Shown: positions 1 to 4,988 of the stretch, piece by piece | How the letters are laid out: every line of letters starts with the position of its first letter | Position numbering within the stretch: position 1 is the stretch's first letter | From: Ruminococcus flavefaciens | GTDB taxonomy: Bacteria > Bacillota > Clostridia > Oscillospirales > Ruminococcaceae | DNA: 9,063 bases | Assembly: GCA_002350065.1 (NCBI GenBank) | Contig: DEDQ01000026.1 | Location: forward strand, 8,595-17,657 | Direction of reading: 5' to 3' | The notes under the pieces: generated by a model | Databases searched by the model: none | Seen by the model: the letters and a program-made list of their open reading frames with translations, nothing else | What the model was told of the DNA's origin: nothing | Translations under genes and position numbers: made by a program

Positions 1-17
1 TGAAGGAGGTGAGGAGA

Positions 18-275
18 ATGGAACTGAAAGATACTATTGACCTTATGCAGTCCGAGGACTACAAGGAGCGCTTCACAGCTGAGTATCATCAGCTGATAAT
101 TCGATACAAGAAGCTGAAAAAGATGTACGACAACTGGGAGAACCTGAGCTTTGTACCGCGCTGCCCTAAGAGCATTTACAAAATGCAGCTTGAAGCTATG
201 GAGAGATACCTTGCTATACTTGAAGCAAGGGCGGCAATCGAGGAAGTTCCCGTGTGGGACTGCACAGCAGAATAA
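18..275 (+). CDS. crAss001_48-related small phage protein
   Basis: An 85-residue acidic helical protein with no signal peptide or membrane segment. The N-terminal pattern (LKDTIDLM, then DYKERFTAEY), a central CP motif near residues 50-51 and the C-terminal helix with QLEAMERYLAILEARAAIE match my memory of the small proteins databases call crAss001_48-related, common in Firmicutes phages and of unproven role. It looks like two helices joined by a loop, a helical hairpin. I chose ATG 18 over an in-frame GTG at 9 because AAGGAGG at 3-9 is ideally spaced from 18 and overlaps the GTG. The TGA at 1-3 may be the stop of the preceding gene. It sits just upstream of the scaffold gene, so it is probably transcribed with the late genes, yet it resembles no structural protein I know. 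Family assignment is fairly confident; function is not known. Confidence 0.75.
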   Translation: MELKDTIDLMQSEDYKERFTAEYHQLIIRYKKLKKMYDNWENLSFVPRCPKSIYKMQLEAMERYLAILEARAAIEEVPVWDCTAE

Positions 276-283
276 CGCTTGAA

Positions 284-327
284 AGCATTTGCGACCGACA
301 CTAATGCCGGCGGCAAGTGCTATTTTT
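284..327 (+). terminator. Possible weak intrinsic terminator or attenuator hairpin before the scaffold gene
   Basis: The arm GCATTTGC (285-292) pairs with GCAAGTGC (313-320) with one G-U wobble, and A284 pairs with T321, giving a 9-bp stem. The 20-nt loop may hold a short inner stem. A short T-run (323-327) follows. It lies in the 78-base gap between the first small gene and the scaffold ribosome binding site. The long loop and short T-run make it weak at best. Confidence 0.35.
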
Positions 328-353
328 ATACCCTAACGAAGGAGGATAATTTT

Positions 354-956
354 ATGAACGAAGACGACAAGAACAAGGCAGGCGCTCAGAACGGCGCTCA
401 GAATGCCGCAGAAGGACAGGGACAGTCCACAGGTGAAACTACACCGGCAGATAGTCAGAACGGCAACAGCGGTGAAACTGGACAGGCTGAGGATACACTT
501 CCTAAGACACAGGAAGAACTTGACAAGCTCATCGAGCGCAGGCTCAAAAAGGAGCGTCGCGCATGGGAGAAGGAGAAAACAGCTCCCGAGCCTAAGACCG
601 AGAGTGACGGCAATACTCCCACAGCAGCTCCTGATAACTCCGCAGAGATCGCATCCCTCAAGAGTGAACTCCAGGAGGCAAGAGCACAGAACACCGCTGC
701 CAAGCTCGGTTTCAAGGCTGATGCTATCAACGATGCTGTATATCTCGCAATGAGGAACGCTGCCAAGAACAATGACGGCGAGTTCGATGATGAGGACATC
801 AAGACAGAGCTTTCCGCTGTCCTCAAAAAGCACCCCGAATGGAAAGCTGATGCAGGAAAGAGCGCGGGCTTCCGTGTAGGAGCTCCCGAGCCTAAGCCGA
901 ATGCGAATTCAACCAAGGTTACAGCGCAGAAACGCTGGAATAGATTCAATCATTAA
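354..956 (+). CDS. Phage capsid scaffold protein (DUF4355/GP20-like)
   Basis: A 200-residue, highly charged protein that probably acts as the internal scaffold around which the capsid protein assembles. The first 45 or so residues are low-complexity, rich in Q, N, G, T and E. Then comes the scaffold-typical KTQEELDKLIERRLKKERRAWEK-like segment (split here as KTQEELDKLIERR and KKERRAWEKEK), a Pro/Thr/Asn-rich linker, a coiled-coil stretch (about residues 120-140, IASLKSELQEARAQN) and a C-terminal globular part with AAKLGFKADAINDAVYL and DEDIKTELSAVLKKHPEW. The start is ATG 354 because AAGGAGG at 339-345 fits it; an in-frame TTG at 279 has no ribosome binding site. Position directly before the capsid gene and length match the family. 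Whether the scaffold is cleaved cannot be seen; no protease gene is in the window. Confidence 0.85.
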   Translation: MNEDDKNKAGAQNGAQNAAEGQGQSTGETTPADSQNGNSGETGQAEDTLPKTQEELDKLIERRLKKERRAWEKEKTAPEPKTESDGNTPTAAPDNSAEIASLKSELQEARAQNTAAKLGFKADAINDAVYLAMRNAAKNNDGEFDDEDIKTELSAVLKKHPEWKADAGKSAGFRVGAPEPKPNANSTKVTAQKRWNRFNH

Positions 957-968
957 GGAGGAATACTT

Positions 969-2063
969 ATGCCTAACACAAACAACTATGCTGAGGTGTG
1001 GGAGAGCGAGCTTCTTGAATCCCGTATCCAGGAAACACTTTCGAGCCCCTTCGTGACTACTAATGTCCGCTGGCTCGACGCGAAGACCTTCCACTTCACA
1101 CAGCAGTCCACATCCGGCTATAAGTCTCATAACAGAAACGGCGGCTGGAATTCCGGAAAGTATGTTCAGACGGACGTACCTTTCACAGTTACCCACGACA
1201 GAGACATTGAGTTCCTGGTAGACAAGGCTGATGTCGATGAGACAAACCAGACAGCATCTATCATGAATATCTCGCGCACATTCGAGACTACTCAGGCGTC
1301 GCCCGAGCAGGATGCTCTGTTCTTCTCCAAGACGGCTGCCAAGGCGGAGACTCTTGAGGGATATCACAGCGAGACAGCGGCAAACACCTATACAAAGTCC
1401 AACGTATTTGATAAACTCAAAGGCTTCCTTGCAGCCGGCAAGCTGAGAAGATACAAGGCGCAGGGAGCACTTATTATGTACGTAACGTCTCAGGTTATGG
1501 ATCTGCTTGAACAGTCAACGGCATTTACTCGCAAGATCGAGATGACGCAGATCGCAGAGGGCGCTGGAACAGGCCTCGAGACAAGAGTTACTGACATCGA
1601 CGGCGTACCGGTAATGGAAGTTATCGACGATGAACGCTTCTACGATCGCTTCAACTTCGATCCGGAGGACGGCGGCTTCGAGCCTGCGCTTGCTGACTAT
1701 GCTCTTACTGAAGATACCGACATTGTCAGCGGAAAGACTTACTATACACGTTCTGGTTCTGAGGGAGCATATGTCTATACAGTTGTTTCTTCACCTGTAA
1801 AGGCAAGCCTCGGCAGCTACTATGAGAAAACTGCTCTCGGTTCCAGAAAGATCAACGTACTCATCGCTTCTCCTCTTACCACAAAGGTAGTTCCGAAGAT
1901 ATCAAGCATCTACTTCTTCGCTCCCGGCAGTCATACCAAGGGTGACGGCTACCTCTACCAGAATAGAGCACTGTCCGATGTATTCACCTTCCCGAACGGT
2001 AAAGACGGCAAGGTCGACAGTATCTATGTTGATGTAGATACAACTGAATACACGGGTTCATGA
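969..2063 (+). CDS. Major capsid protein (HK97-fold type)
   Basis: A 364-residue major head protein that should form the icosahedral shell. The length, the position after a scaffold and before the connector genes, and the body are typical of Firmicutes siphophage capsid proteins: an N-arm starting MPNTNNYAEVWE, a Gly/Asn-rich loop (about residues 49-65), the segment DVPFTVTHDRDIEFLVDKADVDETN, and a C-terminal SPLTTKVVPKISSIYFFAPG strand region. AAGGAGGAA at 955-963 is well spaced from ATG 969. Residues about 239-289 carry an inserted segment (DTDIVSGKTYYT ... GSYYE) that resembles a small beta module found in many phage structural proteins and may be displayed on the capsid surface. There is no sign of an N-terminal cleaved domain, which agrees with a separate scaffold. 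The stop overlaps the next start as ATGA. Confidence 0.9.
   Translation: MPNTNNYAEVWESELLESRIQETLSSPFVTTNVRWLDAKTFHFTQQSTSGYKSHNRNGGWNSGKYVQTDVPFTVTHDRDIEFLVDKADVDETNQTASIMNISRTFETTQASPEQDALFFSKTAAKAETLEGYHSETAANTYTKSNVFDKLKGFLAAGKLRRYKAQGALIMYVTSQVMDLLEQSTAFTRKIEMTQIAEGAGTGLETRVTDIDGVPVMEVIDDERFYDRFNFDPEDGGFEPALADYALTEDTDIVSGKTYYTRSGSEGAYVYTVVSSPVKASLGSYYEKTALGSRKINVLIASPLTTKVVPKISSIYFFAPGSHTKGDGYLYQNRALSDVFTFPNGKDGKVDSIYVDVDTTEYTGS
1683..1835 (+). other. Inserted KTYYT...YYE module within the capsid protein
   Basis: Residues about 239-289 of the capsid protein read ALTEDTDIVSGKTYYTRSG, then a short Tyr/Val strand, then ASLGSYYEKT. The pattern (D-T-x-hydrophobic-V-x-x-G-K-T-Y-Y-T ... L-x-x-Y-Y-E) recurs in my memory as a roughly 45-residue beta-rich add-on in capsid and tail proteins of gut Firmicutes phages. 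It interrupts the capsid body between EDGGFEPALADY and GSRKINVLIASP, so it looks like a surface loop insertion. Confidence 0.6.
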
Positions 2064-2422
2064 GCGCGTATCTGAGACCTGGGGAGTACCACGGCAGCAT
2101 ACCTTCGGACCAGCTTGAGAGCAGGATCCGCAGGGCTTGCAGAGACATCGACAGTCTGACGTTCAACAGGATCGTCAAGACCGGCTTTGAGAATCTGACA
2201 GAGTTCCAGCAGGAGCTCATCAAGGAATCCGTAGTGCTCCACATGGACTTCTGCTACGAGAACGCTGAGCTTCTCGAGTCGCCGCTGAGTGCTTATTCTA
2301 TCAACGGAGTGAGTATGAGCTTTGACAAGTCAAAGATAGTCACAGTAGGCGGTGTTACGACTTCAAGCGAGGTCTACGGACTGCTTATGCAGACGGGACT
2401 ATGCTATAGGGAGCTGATGTGA
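2060..2422 (+). CDS. Head-tail adaptor (connector) protein
   Basis: A 120-residue protein in the position of the adaptor that docks below the portal, the first ring of the neck in SPP1/HK97-type siphophages. It is mostly helical: IPSDQLESRIRRACRDIDSLT, then NLTEFQQELIKESVVLHMDFC, then a beta hairpin around YSINGVSMSFDKSKIVTVGGV and a last helix. This helix-helix-hairpin order is usual for the gp15/gp6-like adaptor fold, and the phrase about a residue-60 helix followed by a G-V-S-M-S-F strand is typical. The start ATG overlaps the capsid stop (ATGA at 2060-2063) and has no strong ribosome binding site of its own, so translation is probably coupled to capsid synthesis. The assignment rests on gene order and fold pattern rather than a diagnostic motif. 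Confidence 0.8.
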   Translation: MSAYLRPGEYHGSIPSDQLESRIRRACRDIDSLTFNRIVKTGFENLTEFQQELIKESVVLHMDFCYENAELLESPLSAYSINGVSMSFDKSKIVTVGGVTTSSEVYGLLMQTGLCYRELM

Positions 2423-2758
2423 ATGAAGTATCCTCAGCTCGTACCGGATAAGGTATGCACTACACCGATAACAGTGTACAGGGAGGGCGGTCTCAATAGG
2501 GACGGCTCTCCCAAACGCACTGTCATATTCGAGGGAAAGTGCAACTACTCCGAAAAGACCTACCAGCGCATGACCGCTGACAAGCAGCTTATAACGCTCA
2601 ATGCGACGGCGCTTTTCAACGGTGACATTGCCACAGATGTTGATAATATCGAGGGTGACGTTGAAGTTCTCAGCGGCATACACCGCCATATATATGCAAG
2701 TCAGAAGTGCCGCAACCCGGACGGGACAGTCAACTATACTCGACTGGAGCTGATATAA
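2423..2758 (+). CDS. Head closure (stopper-type) protein
   Basis: A 111-residue, beta-rich protein beginning MKYPQLVPDK. It lies second in the four-gene connector block, where siphophages encode the head closure or stopper ring that binds the adaptor and keeps DNA in the head. Short beta segments (TPITVYREGGLNRDGSPKRT, KCNYSEKTYQRM, ATALFNGDIATD, GDVEVLSGIHRHIYASQKCR, TVNYTRLELI) suggest a small barrel like SPP1 gp16. The ATG directly follows the previous TGA (2420-2422) without a spacer. The preceding GGGAGCTGATG offers a weak GGGAG ribosome binding site at about 2409-2413, so coupling is likely. The TAA stop shares one base with the next ATG. Gene order gives most of the confidence. Confidence 0.75.
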   Translation: MKYPQLVPDKVCTTPITVYREGGLNRDGSPKRTVIFEGKCNYSEKTYQRMTADKQLITLNATALFNGDIATDVDNIEGDVEVLSGIHRHIYASQKCRNPDGTVNYTRLELI

Positions 2759-3147
2759 TGAAAGTCAAGGTAACGCTTAACAAAGCTGTGATACAGCGCA
2801 TATCCGATGCGGCAAAAGCCGCGGCTGTCGATACAATGGAGCAGCTATATACTGACCTTGTGAACTCTAAAACAATGCCGTTCGACAGCGGAGATATGCA
2901 GAATAATCAGACCTTTGTTGCAGTTGAGGTTGAAGATATTATAAACGGCGTTGAGAACTATTCAGTGAGCCTTGTAACCGGCTCTCCGCAGGCTCGACGA
3001 TTGTATTATCACCCCGAGTACAACTTTCAGAGAGGCAAAAACACAAATGCCGGCGCATACTGGCTTGAACCGTATATCAGCGGAAACAAGAAGAACTTCA
3101 TACGCGACAAATACACTGAGCTGTTCAGAAGGAGGGCGGGTCTGTGA
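2758..3147 (+). CDS. Neck / minor capsid protein (HK97 gp10-like)
   Basis: A 129-residue protein starting MKVKVTLNK. The middle motif TMPFDSGDMQNNQTFV followed by a strand and ARRLYYHPEYNFQRGKN is very characteristic of phage minor capsid or neck proteins in this slot (P-x-D-T/S-G-x-L/M-Q-N ... A-R-R-L-Y-Y-H-P-E-Y-N-F), and NAGAYWLEPYISG matches their C-terminal end. The family forms part of the head-tail joining neck. I place the start at ATG 2758, in the TAATG junction with the previous gene, rather than at an in-frame upstream TTG-type codon inside that gene. It ends at TGA 3145-3147, overlapping the next GTG start. The first 30 residues are an amphipathic helix. Confidence 0.85.
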   Translation: MKVKVTLNKAVIQRISDAAKAAAVDTMEQLYTDLVNSKTMPFDSGDMQNNQTFVAVEVEDIINGVENYSVSLVTGSPQARRLYYHPEYNFQRGKNTNAGAYWLEPYISGNKKNFIRDKYTELFRRRAGL

Positions 3148-3539
3148 ACTACCTTACACTGCTTGAAGTCGCGGATATGCTCGCGGAACTCCTCAGCTTC
3201 GAGGATATCACCGCCGGGACTATAGACGGCTCACTCAGCGAGACCATAGGCGTATACCAGCGCGGAGAATTCGTGCCGCGTGAGTGCATAGGTACAGCTC
3301 CGAGCTATGAGATAGCCAAGCTCAGACTGCTTGTGCGGTGGGGCAAGAATCCCACAACGGCAGAAGCTAAGGCTGCCGAGCTTGCAGGACTTGTGCAGGC
3401 TCTGCGTGATATGCCAACAGGATCGCATATTATCAAATTCGCGGACGTGAAAGCTGTCCGCGCCATAGGAAAAGACGAAAAAGGCGTCTGCGAGTATACC
3501 GTAGACGCTGATGTTATCTATTCAGAAAGGAATGAATAA
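3144..3539 (+). CDS. Tail terminator / tail completion protein (minor capsid family)
   Basis: A 131-residue protein in the last connector slot, where siphophages encode the protein that caps the tail tube and joins it to the neck. The pattern fits that family: a first helix (LTLLEVADMLAELL), a strand with GTIDGSLSETIGVYQRG, then AKLRLLVRWGKNPTTAEAKAAEL, a helix, and a closing strand pair ending YTVDADVIYSERNE. The start is GTG 3144, overlapping the previous stop (GTGA) and preceded by AAGGAGGG at 3129-3136 with about 7 bases spacing, so an ATG is not needed. The family includes the TP901-1/lactococcal minor capsid 3 type proteins, as I recall it. Role is inferred from order and fold outline. 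Confidence 0.8.
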   Translation: MNYLTLLEVADMLAELLSFEDITAGTIDGSLSETIGVYQRGEFVPRECIGTAPSYEIAKLRLLVRWGKNPTTAEAKAAELAGLVQALRDMPTGSHIIKFADVKAVRAIGKDEKGVCEYTVDADVIYSERNE

Positions 3540-3542
3540 ACT

Positions 3543-4016
3543 ATGCCTGATGAGAACAATGTAACAACAACTCCCGTAAGCGGAGTATATCCCTGCTATG
3601 AGAATCAGTTCAGCATCGACATCATCGGAGGCGACGGTTCTACAGCATCAAACCTCAAGACTATCGCTGATATGGAGACATTCTCCGTAACTATCGACGG
3701 CAACGTTGAGGAATGGAACCCATTCAACACCGAGGGTTGGACACGTCGTCTCGTGACCGGCAAGGCTATCACAATATCTGTAAGCGGCAAGCGCAACGTC
3801 GGCGACGCCGGCAACGACTACATCGAGAGCATAGCAACCAAGACGGGAAGCGAGTGCTCGACTACGTTCGTGTGGAACTTCCCGAGCGGAGCGACCCTTA
3901 CAATGCCCTGCGTTGTAAACGTTACCGAGTGGGGAGCAGGCGATTCGCGCAACGTTGCACCTCTTGCGTTCGATGTAATGAGTGACGGTAAGCCGACTTT
4001 CACACCGGCGACCTGA
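3543..4016 (+). CDS. Major tail (tail tube) protein, TP901-1 type
   Basis: A 157-residue protein that polymerises into hexamer rings to form the tail tube. Signature stretches are strong: IADMETFSVTIDGNVEEWNP, EGWTRRLVTGKAITISVSGK, RNVGDAGNDYIESIATKTG, CSTTFVWNFPSGATLTMPCV and LAFDVMSDGKPTFTPAT, all typical of TP901-1-like tail tube proteins. AAAGGA at 3526-3531, inside the end of the previous gene, is 11 bases from ATG 3543, which is acceptable. The SDGKPT ending is where many family members stop, so this looks full length. The -1 frame stays open for 26 codons past this TGA, and a strong hairpin follows; a minor frameshifted longer form is possible but I see no canonical slip site. Confidence 0.92.
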   Translation: MPDENNVTTTPVSGVYPCYENQFSIDIIGGDGSTASNLKTIADMETFSVTIDGNVEEWNPFNTEGWTRRLVTGKAITISVSGKRNVGDAGNDYIESIATKTGSECSTTFVWNFPSGATLTMPCVVNVTEWGAGDSRNVAPLAFDVMSDGKPTFTPAT

Positions 4017-4093
4017 CGAATGCTGCAACGTCAGAGCCGCAGAATGAACCAAGCAGTAATGAAATAACAGAAACAGCGTCCGATCCTGAATGA
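4010..4093 (+). other. Open -1 frame continuing past the tail-tube stop
   Basis: Read in the -1 frame from about 3992, the sequence past the tail-tube TGA stays open to TGA 4091-4093. It would encode a hydrophilic tail beginning DLTNAATSEPQNEPSSNE and ending TASDPE. The composition (Ser, Thr, Pro, Glu, Asn) resembles a structural-protein linker. No independent start codon with a ribosome binding site is present, and the best slip candidate (T-TTC at 3998-4001) is weak. Confidence 0.35.
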
Positions 4094-4104
4094 CCGGGCG
4101 CTGT
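4073..4104 (+). promoter_or_regulatory. Strong mRNA hairpin between tail tube and tail chaperone genes
   Basis: ACAGCGTCCG (4073-4082) pairs with CGGGCGCTGT (4095-4104) over 10 bp with one G-U wobble, leaving a 12-nt loop (4083-4094). No T-run follows (GTGATAAATGG), so it is not an intrinsic terminator. It ends 9 bases before the GGAGGT ribosome binding site (4114-4119) of the tail chaperone gene. It could limit mRNA decay, tune the sharp drop in expression after the tail tube, or stimulate a shift. Confidence 0.6.
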
Positions 4105-4127
4105 GTGATAAATGGAGGTAATGCGAT

Positions 4128-4451
4128 ATGGCAAGAATGTACACACTGGACAAGAAGCTGCTCTGCGGCAGCCCTGAGATAAGAATAGGCGAGAAGGTCT
4201 ATCCGGTCGATGACCGTACAAAGACCGTCAAGAAGGTACTGAAGCTTTTTAGCGACAAGAACAGCGAGGCTGATGATACTGAGAATGTTGAGGAAGCTCT
4301 CAAGCTCGCTTTCGGCGATAAGTATAAGGATATAGAAGCGATGGATATGCCGTTCGCGGCGTATCAGGAGCTCGTTGAACTCGTTATCGCTGCCATGACC
4401 GGTGAAGAGCCGAAGGAGAAAAAGGACTCCTTTCCCGAGCCCGAACAGTGA
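4128..4451 (+). CDS. Tail assembly chaperone (gpG-like)
   Basis: A 107-residue acidic/basic-mixed helical protein in the slot between tail tube and tape measure, where siphophages encode the tail assembly chaperone that coats the tape measure protein during tail assembly and is absent from the finished particle. It has MYTLDKKLLCGSPEIRIGEK at the start, a Val/Thr helix (TKTVKKVLKLFSD), and a charged C-end EEPKEKKDSFPEPEQ. GGAGGT (4114-4119) is well spaced from ATG 4128. The end of this frame overlaps the next ORF, which lacks a convincing start of its own, as expected for a gpG/gpGT frameshift pair. An AAGGAG (4413-4418) lies upstream of two CCC-G sites (4434-4437, 4440-4443). Confidence 0.8.
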   Translation: MARMYTLDKKLLCGSPEIRIGEKVYPVDDRTKTVKKVLKLFSDKNSEADDTENVEEALKLAFGDKYKDIEAMDMPFAAYQELVELVIAAMTGEEPKEKKDSFPEPEQ

Positions 4452-4776
4452 GGTATGGTACGACCTTGAGCATGACGCAGAGCTCATCACGCAGTCAGTA
4501 GCAAAGCAGTATAAGCTGCTCCCCTCGGAGCAGGAGAAGATACACTACTCCGAGTGGCTGCTGCTTGTAGGTGGACTTATGGAGGATACTCCGCTCGGAC
4601 AGATAGTGCTCATACGCAAGGAGAAAGACCGCGACCGTATAAAACGGTTCACGCCTTATGAGATGAGGATACACAACGAGTGGAGGAGTTTCCGGACAAA
4701 GAAAATGCTTTCAAATGCCAAGCCGGAGGACTTCTCGAAGCAGTTTGAGAAGATGTTTTCGGCTATGTTTGGCTGA
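4402..4776 (+). CDS. Tail assembly chaperone frameshift extension (Gp15 family, gpGT)
   Basis: This frame is +1 relative to the upstream chaperone and carries a Gp15-family domain: YDLEHDAELITQSVAKQY, then HYSEWLLLVGGLMEDTPLGQ, then a Lys/Arg-rich stretch (RKEKDRDRIKRF) and a C-end KQFEKMFSAMFG. The open frame begins at GTG 4402 but no ribosome binding site precedes it, and codons before about 4432 give an Arg/Lys run (KSRRRKRTP) unlike the family. It is therefore probably made as a fusion by a +1 shift at CCC-G 4434-4437 or 4440-4443 (or an equivalent -2 shift). A shift at the first site gives a 215-residue product. In known systems this longer form binds the tape measure protein and recruits tail tube subunits. 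Confidence 0.8.
   Translation: MKSRRRKRTPFPSPNSEVWYDLEHDAELITQSVAKQYKLLPSEQEKIHYSEWLLLVGGLMEDTPLGQIVLIRKEKDRDRIKRFTPYEMRIHNEWRSFRTKKMLSNAKPEDFSKQFEKMFSAMFG
4431..4443 (+). promoter_or_regulatory. Candidate +1 ribosomal frameshift site
   Basis: The zero-frame codons TTT CCC GAG CCC GAA include two places where a proline tRNA on CCC could move one base forward to CCG (CCC-G at 4434-4437 and 4440-4443). AAGGAG at 4413-4418 could act as an internal Shine-Dalgarno stimulator. Zero-frame stop TGA follows at 4449-4451. SPP1-like phages are known to use CCC-containing +1 sites in tail genes; use here is inferred. Confidence 0.55.
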
Positions 4777-4805
4777 TTAACAAAAAATGCTCTCCGTGAT
4801 ATAAT
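4777..4805 (+). promoter_or_regulatory. Promoter of the small hydrophobic peptide (toxin) mRNA
   Basis: TTAACA (4777-4782) and TATAAT (4800-4805) are separated by 17 bases, one mismatch from the sigma-A consensus. Transcription should start near 4812. The promoter begins right after the tail chaperone stop (4774-4776), so it is independent of the late operon. Confidence 0.75.
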
Positions 4806-4821
4806 ATCAACAGAGAGCATT
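4786..4821 (+). repeat. Inverted repeat flanking the toxin -10 box
   Basis: AATGCTCTC (4786-4794) and GAGAGCATT (4813-4821) are perfect 9-base inverted copies around the -10 box and start site. The position suits an operator for a dimeric repressor. However, the right arm is also the mRNA 5' end used in 5'-3' pairing, so the repeat may have arisen for that or may form an alternate fold of read-through transcripts. Confidence 0.55.
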
Positions 4822-4850
4822 GCATACAGCGGCAAGGCGGTTTAAACTTT

Positions 4851-4868
4851 CCTCGGAAACGAGGTGAG
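4851..4868 (+). promoter_or_regulatory. Hairpin hiding the toxin ribosome binding site
   Basis: CCTCG (4851-4855) and CGAGG (4860-4864) form a 5-bp stem closed by a GAAA tetraloop. The Shine-Dalgarno GAGGTG (4861-4866) lies mostly in the 3' arm, 7 bases before ATG 4874. The structure should restrain translation unless opened. Confidence 0.65.
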
Positions 4869-4873
4869 CTGAT

Positions 4874-4951
4874 ATGTCTACCATTGAATTACTTACTTTG
4901 TTATTAGTTGTAATCGCGATCATAGATCTCAGCAATAGAAAAAAGAAATAA
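4874..4951 (+). CDS. Small hydrophobic peptide, probable type I toxin (BsrE/TxpA holin-like type)
   Basis: A 25-residue peptide starting MSTIELLTLLLVV and ending NRKKK. Residues about 4-18 form one hydrophobic membrane helix and the end is basic. The MST-[IFY]-E-x-L start and the short helix plus Lys tail fit the holin-like toxins of type I toxin-antitoxin systems (BsrE, TxpA), which insert in the cell membrane when free of their antisense RNA; this one is shorter than most. GAGGTG at 4861-4866 is well placed, though folded into a hairpin. It has its own promoter, and a convergent antisense transcript covers its 3' region, ending across the last codons. It sits between tail chaperone and tape measure genes as a moron. 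Toxicity is inferred; a small regulatory or holin-helper peptide is the alternative. Confidence 0.75.
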   Translation: MSTIELLTLLLVVIAIIDLSNRKKK

Positions 4952-4988
4952 CCGCCCCACTCTTCCAAAGTTGACGGTCATTTCTTTT
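4939..4988 (-). terminator. Intrinsic terminator of the antisense RNA
   Basis: On the minus strand AAAAGAAATGACCG (4988-4975) pairs with CGGTTATTTCTTTT (4954-4941) with a single G-U wobble over 14 bp, and a T-run (4944-4939) follows within and after the stem. On the plus strand the same position is an A-C mismatch and no T-run follows usefully, so the structure is tuned to the minus strand. Confidence 0.65.

Noticed and set aside
279..353. N-terminal extension of the scaffold from TTG 279
   Set aside because: AAGGAGG at 339-345 fits ATG 354 perfectly; the extension covers a hairpin and T-run and reads as non-coding.
403..753. Plus-strand frame of 116 codons inside the scaffold gene
   Set aside because: Arg/Ser/His-rich out-of-frame translation with no ribosome binding site, fully inside a recognised gene.
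4073..4104. Intrinsic terminator after the tail tube gene
   Set aside because: The stem is strong but is followed by GTGATAAATGG with no T-run.
4419..4424. A-run as a -1 slippery site for the tail chaperones
   Set aside because: The heptamer is G AAA AAG, which pairs poorly after slipping, and the -1 frame does not carry the Gp15 domain.
4402..4431. Independent translation start for the Gp15-type frame at GTG 4402
   Set aside because: No Shine-Dalgarno precedes it and the first residues are an Arg/Lys run that does not fit the family; a frameshift from the upstream gene is more likely. I kept the coordinate only as the limit of the open frame.
3648..4490. Minus-strand open frame (280 codons) across the tail tube and chaperone genes
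   Set aside because: It runs over two well-supported plus-strand genes and their gap, and its translation is not protein-like.
4941..4988. Plus-strand terminator at the end of the toxin ORF
   Set aside because: On this strand the stem contains an A-C mismatch and is followed by GAAATCAG rather than a T-run; it fits the minus-strand transcript instead.
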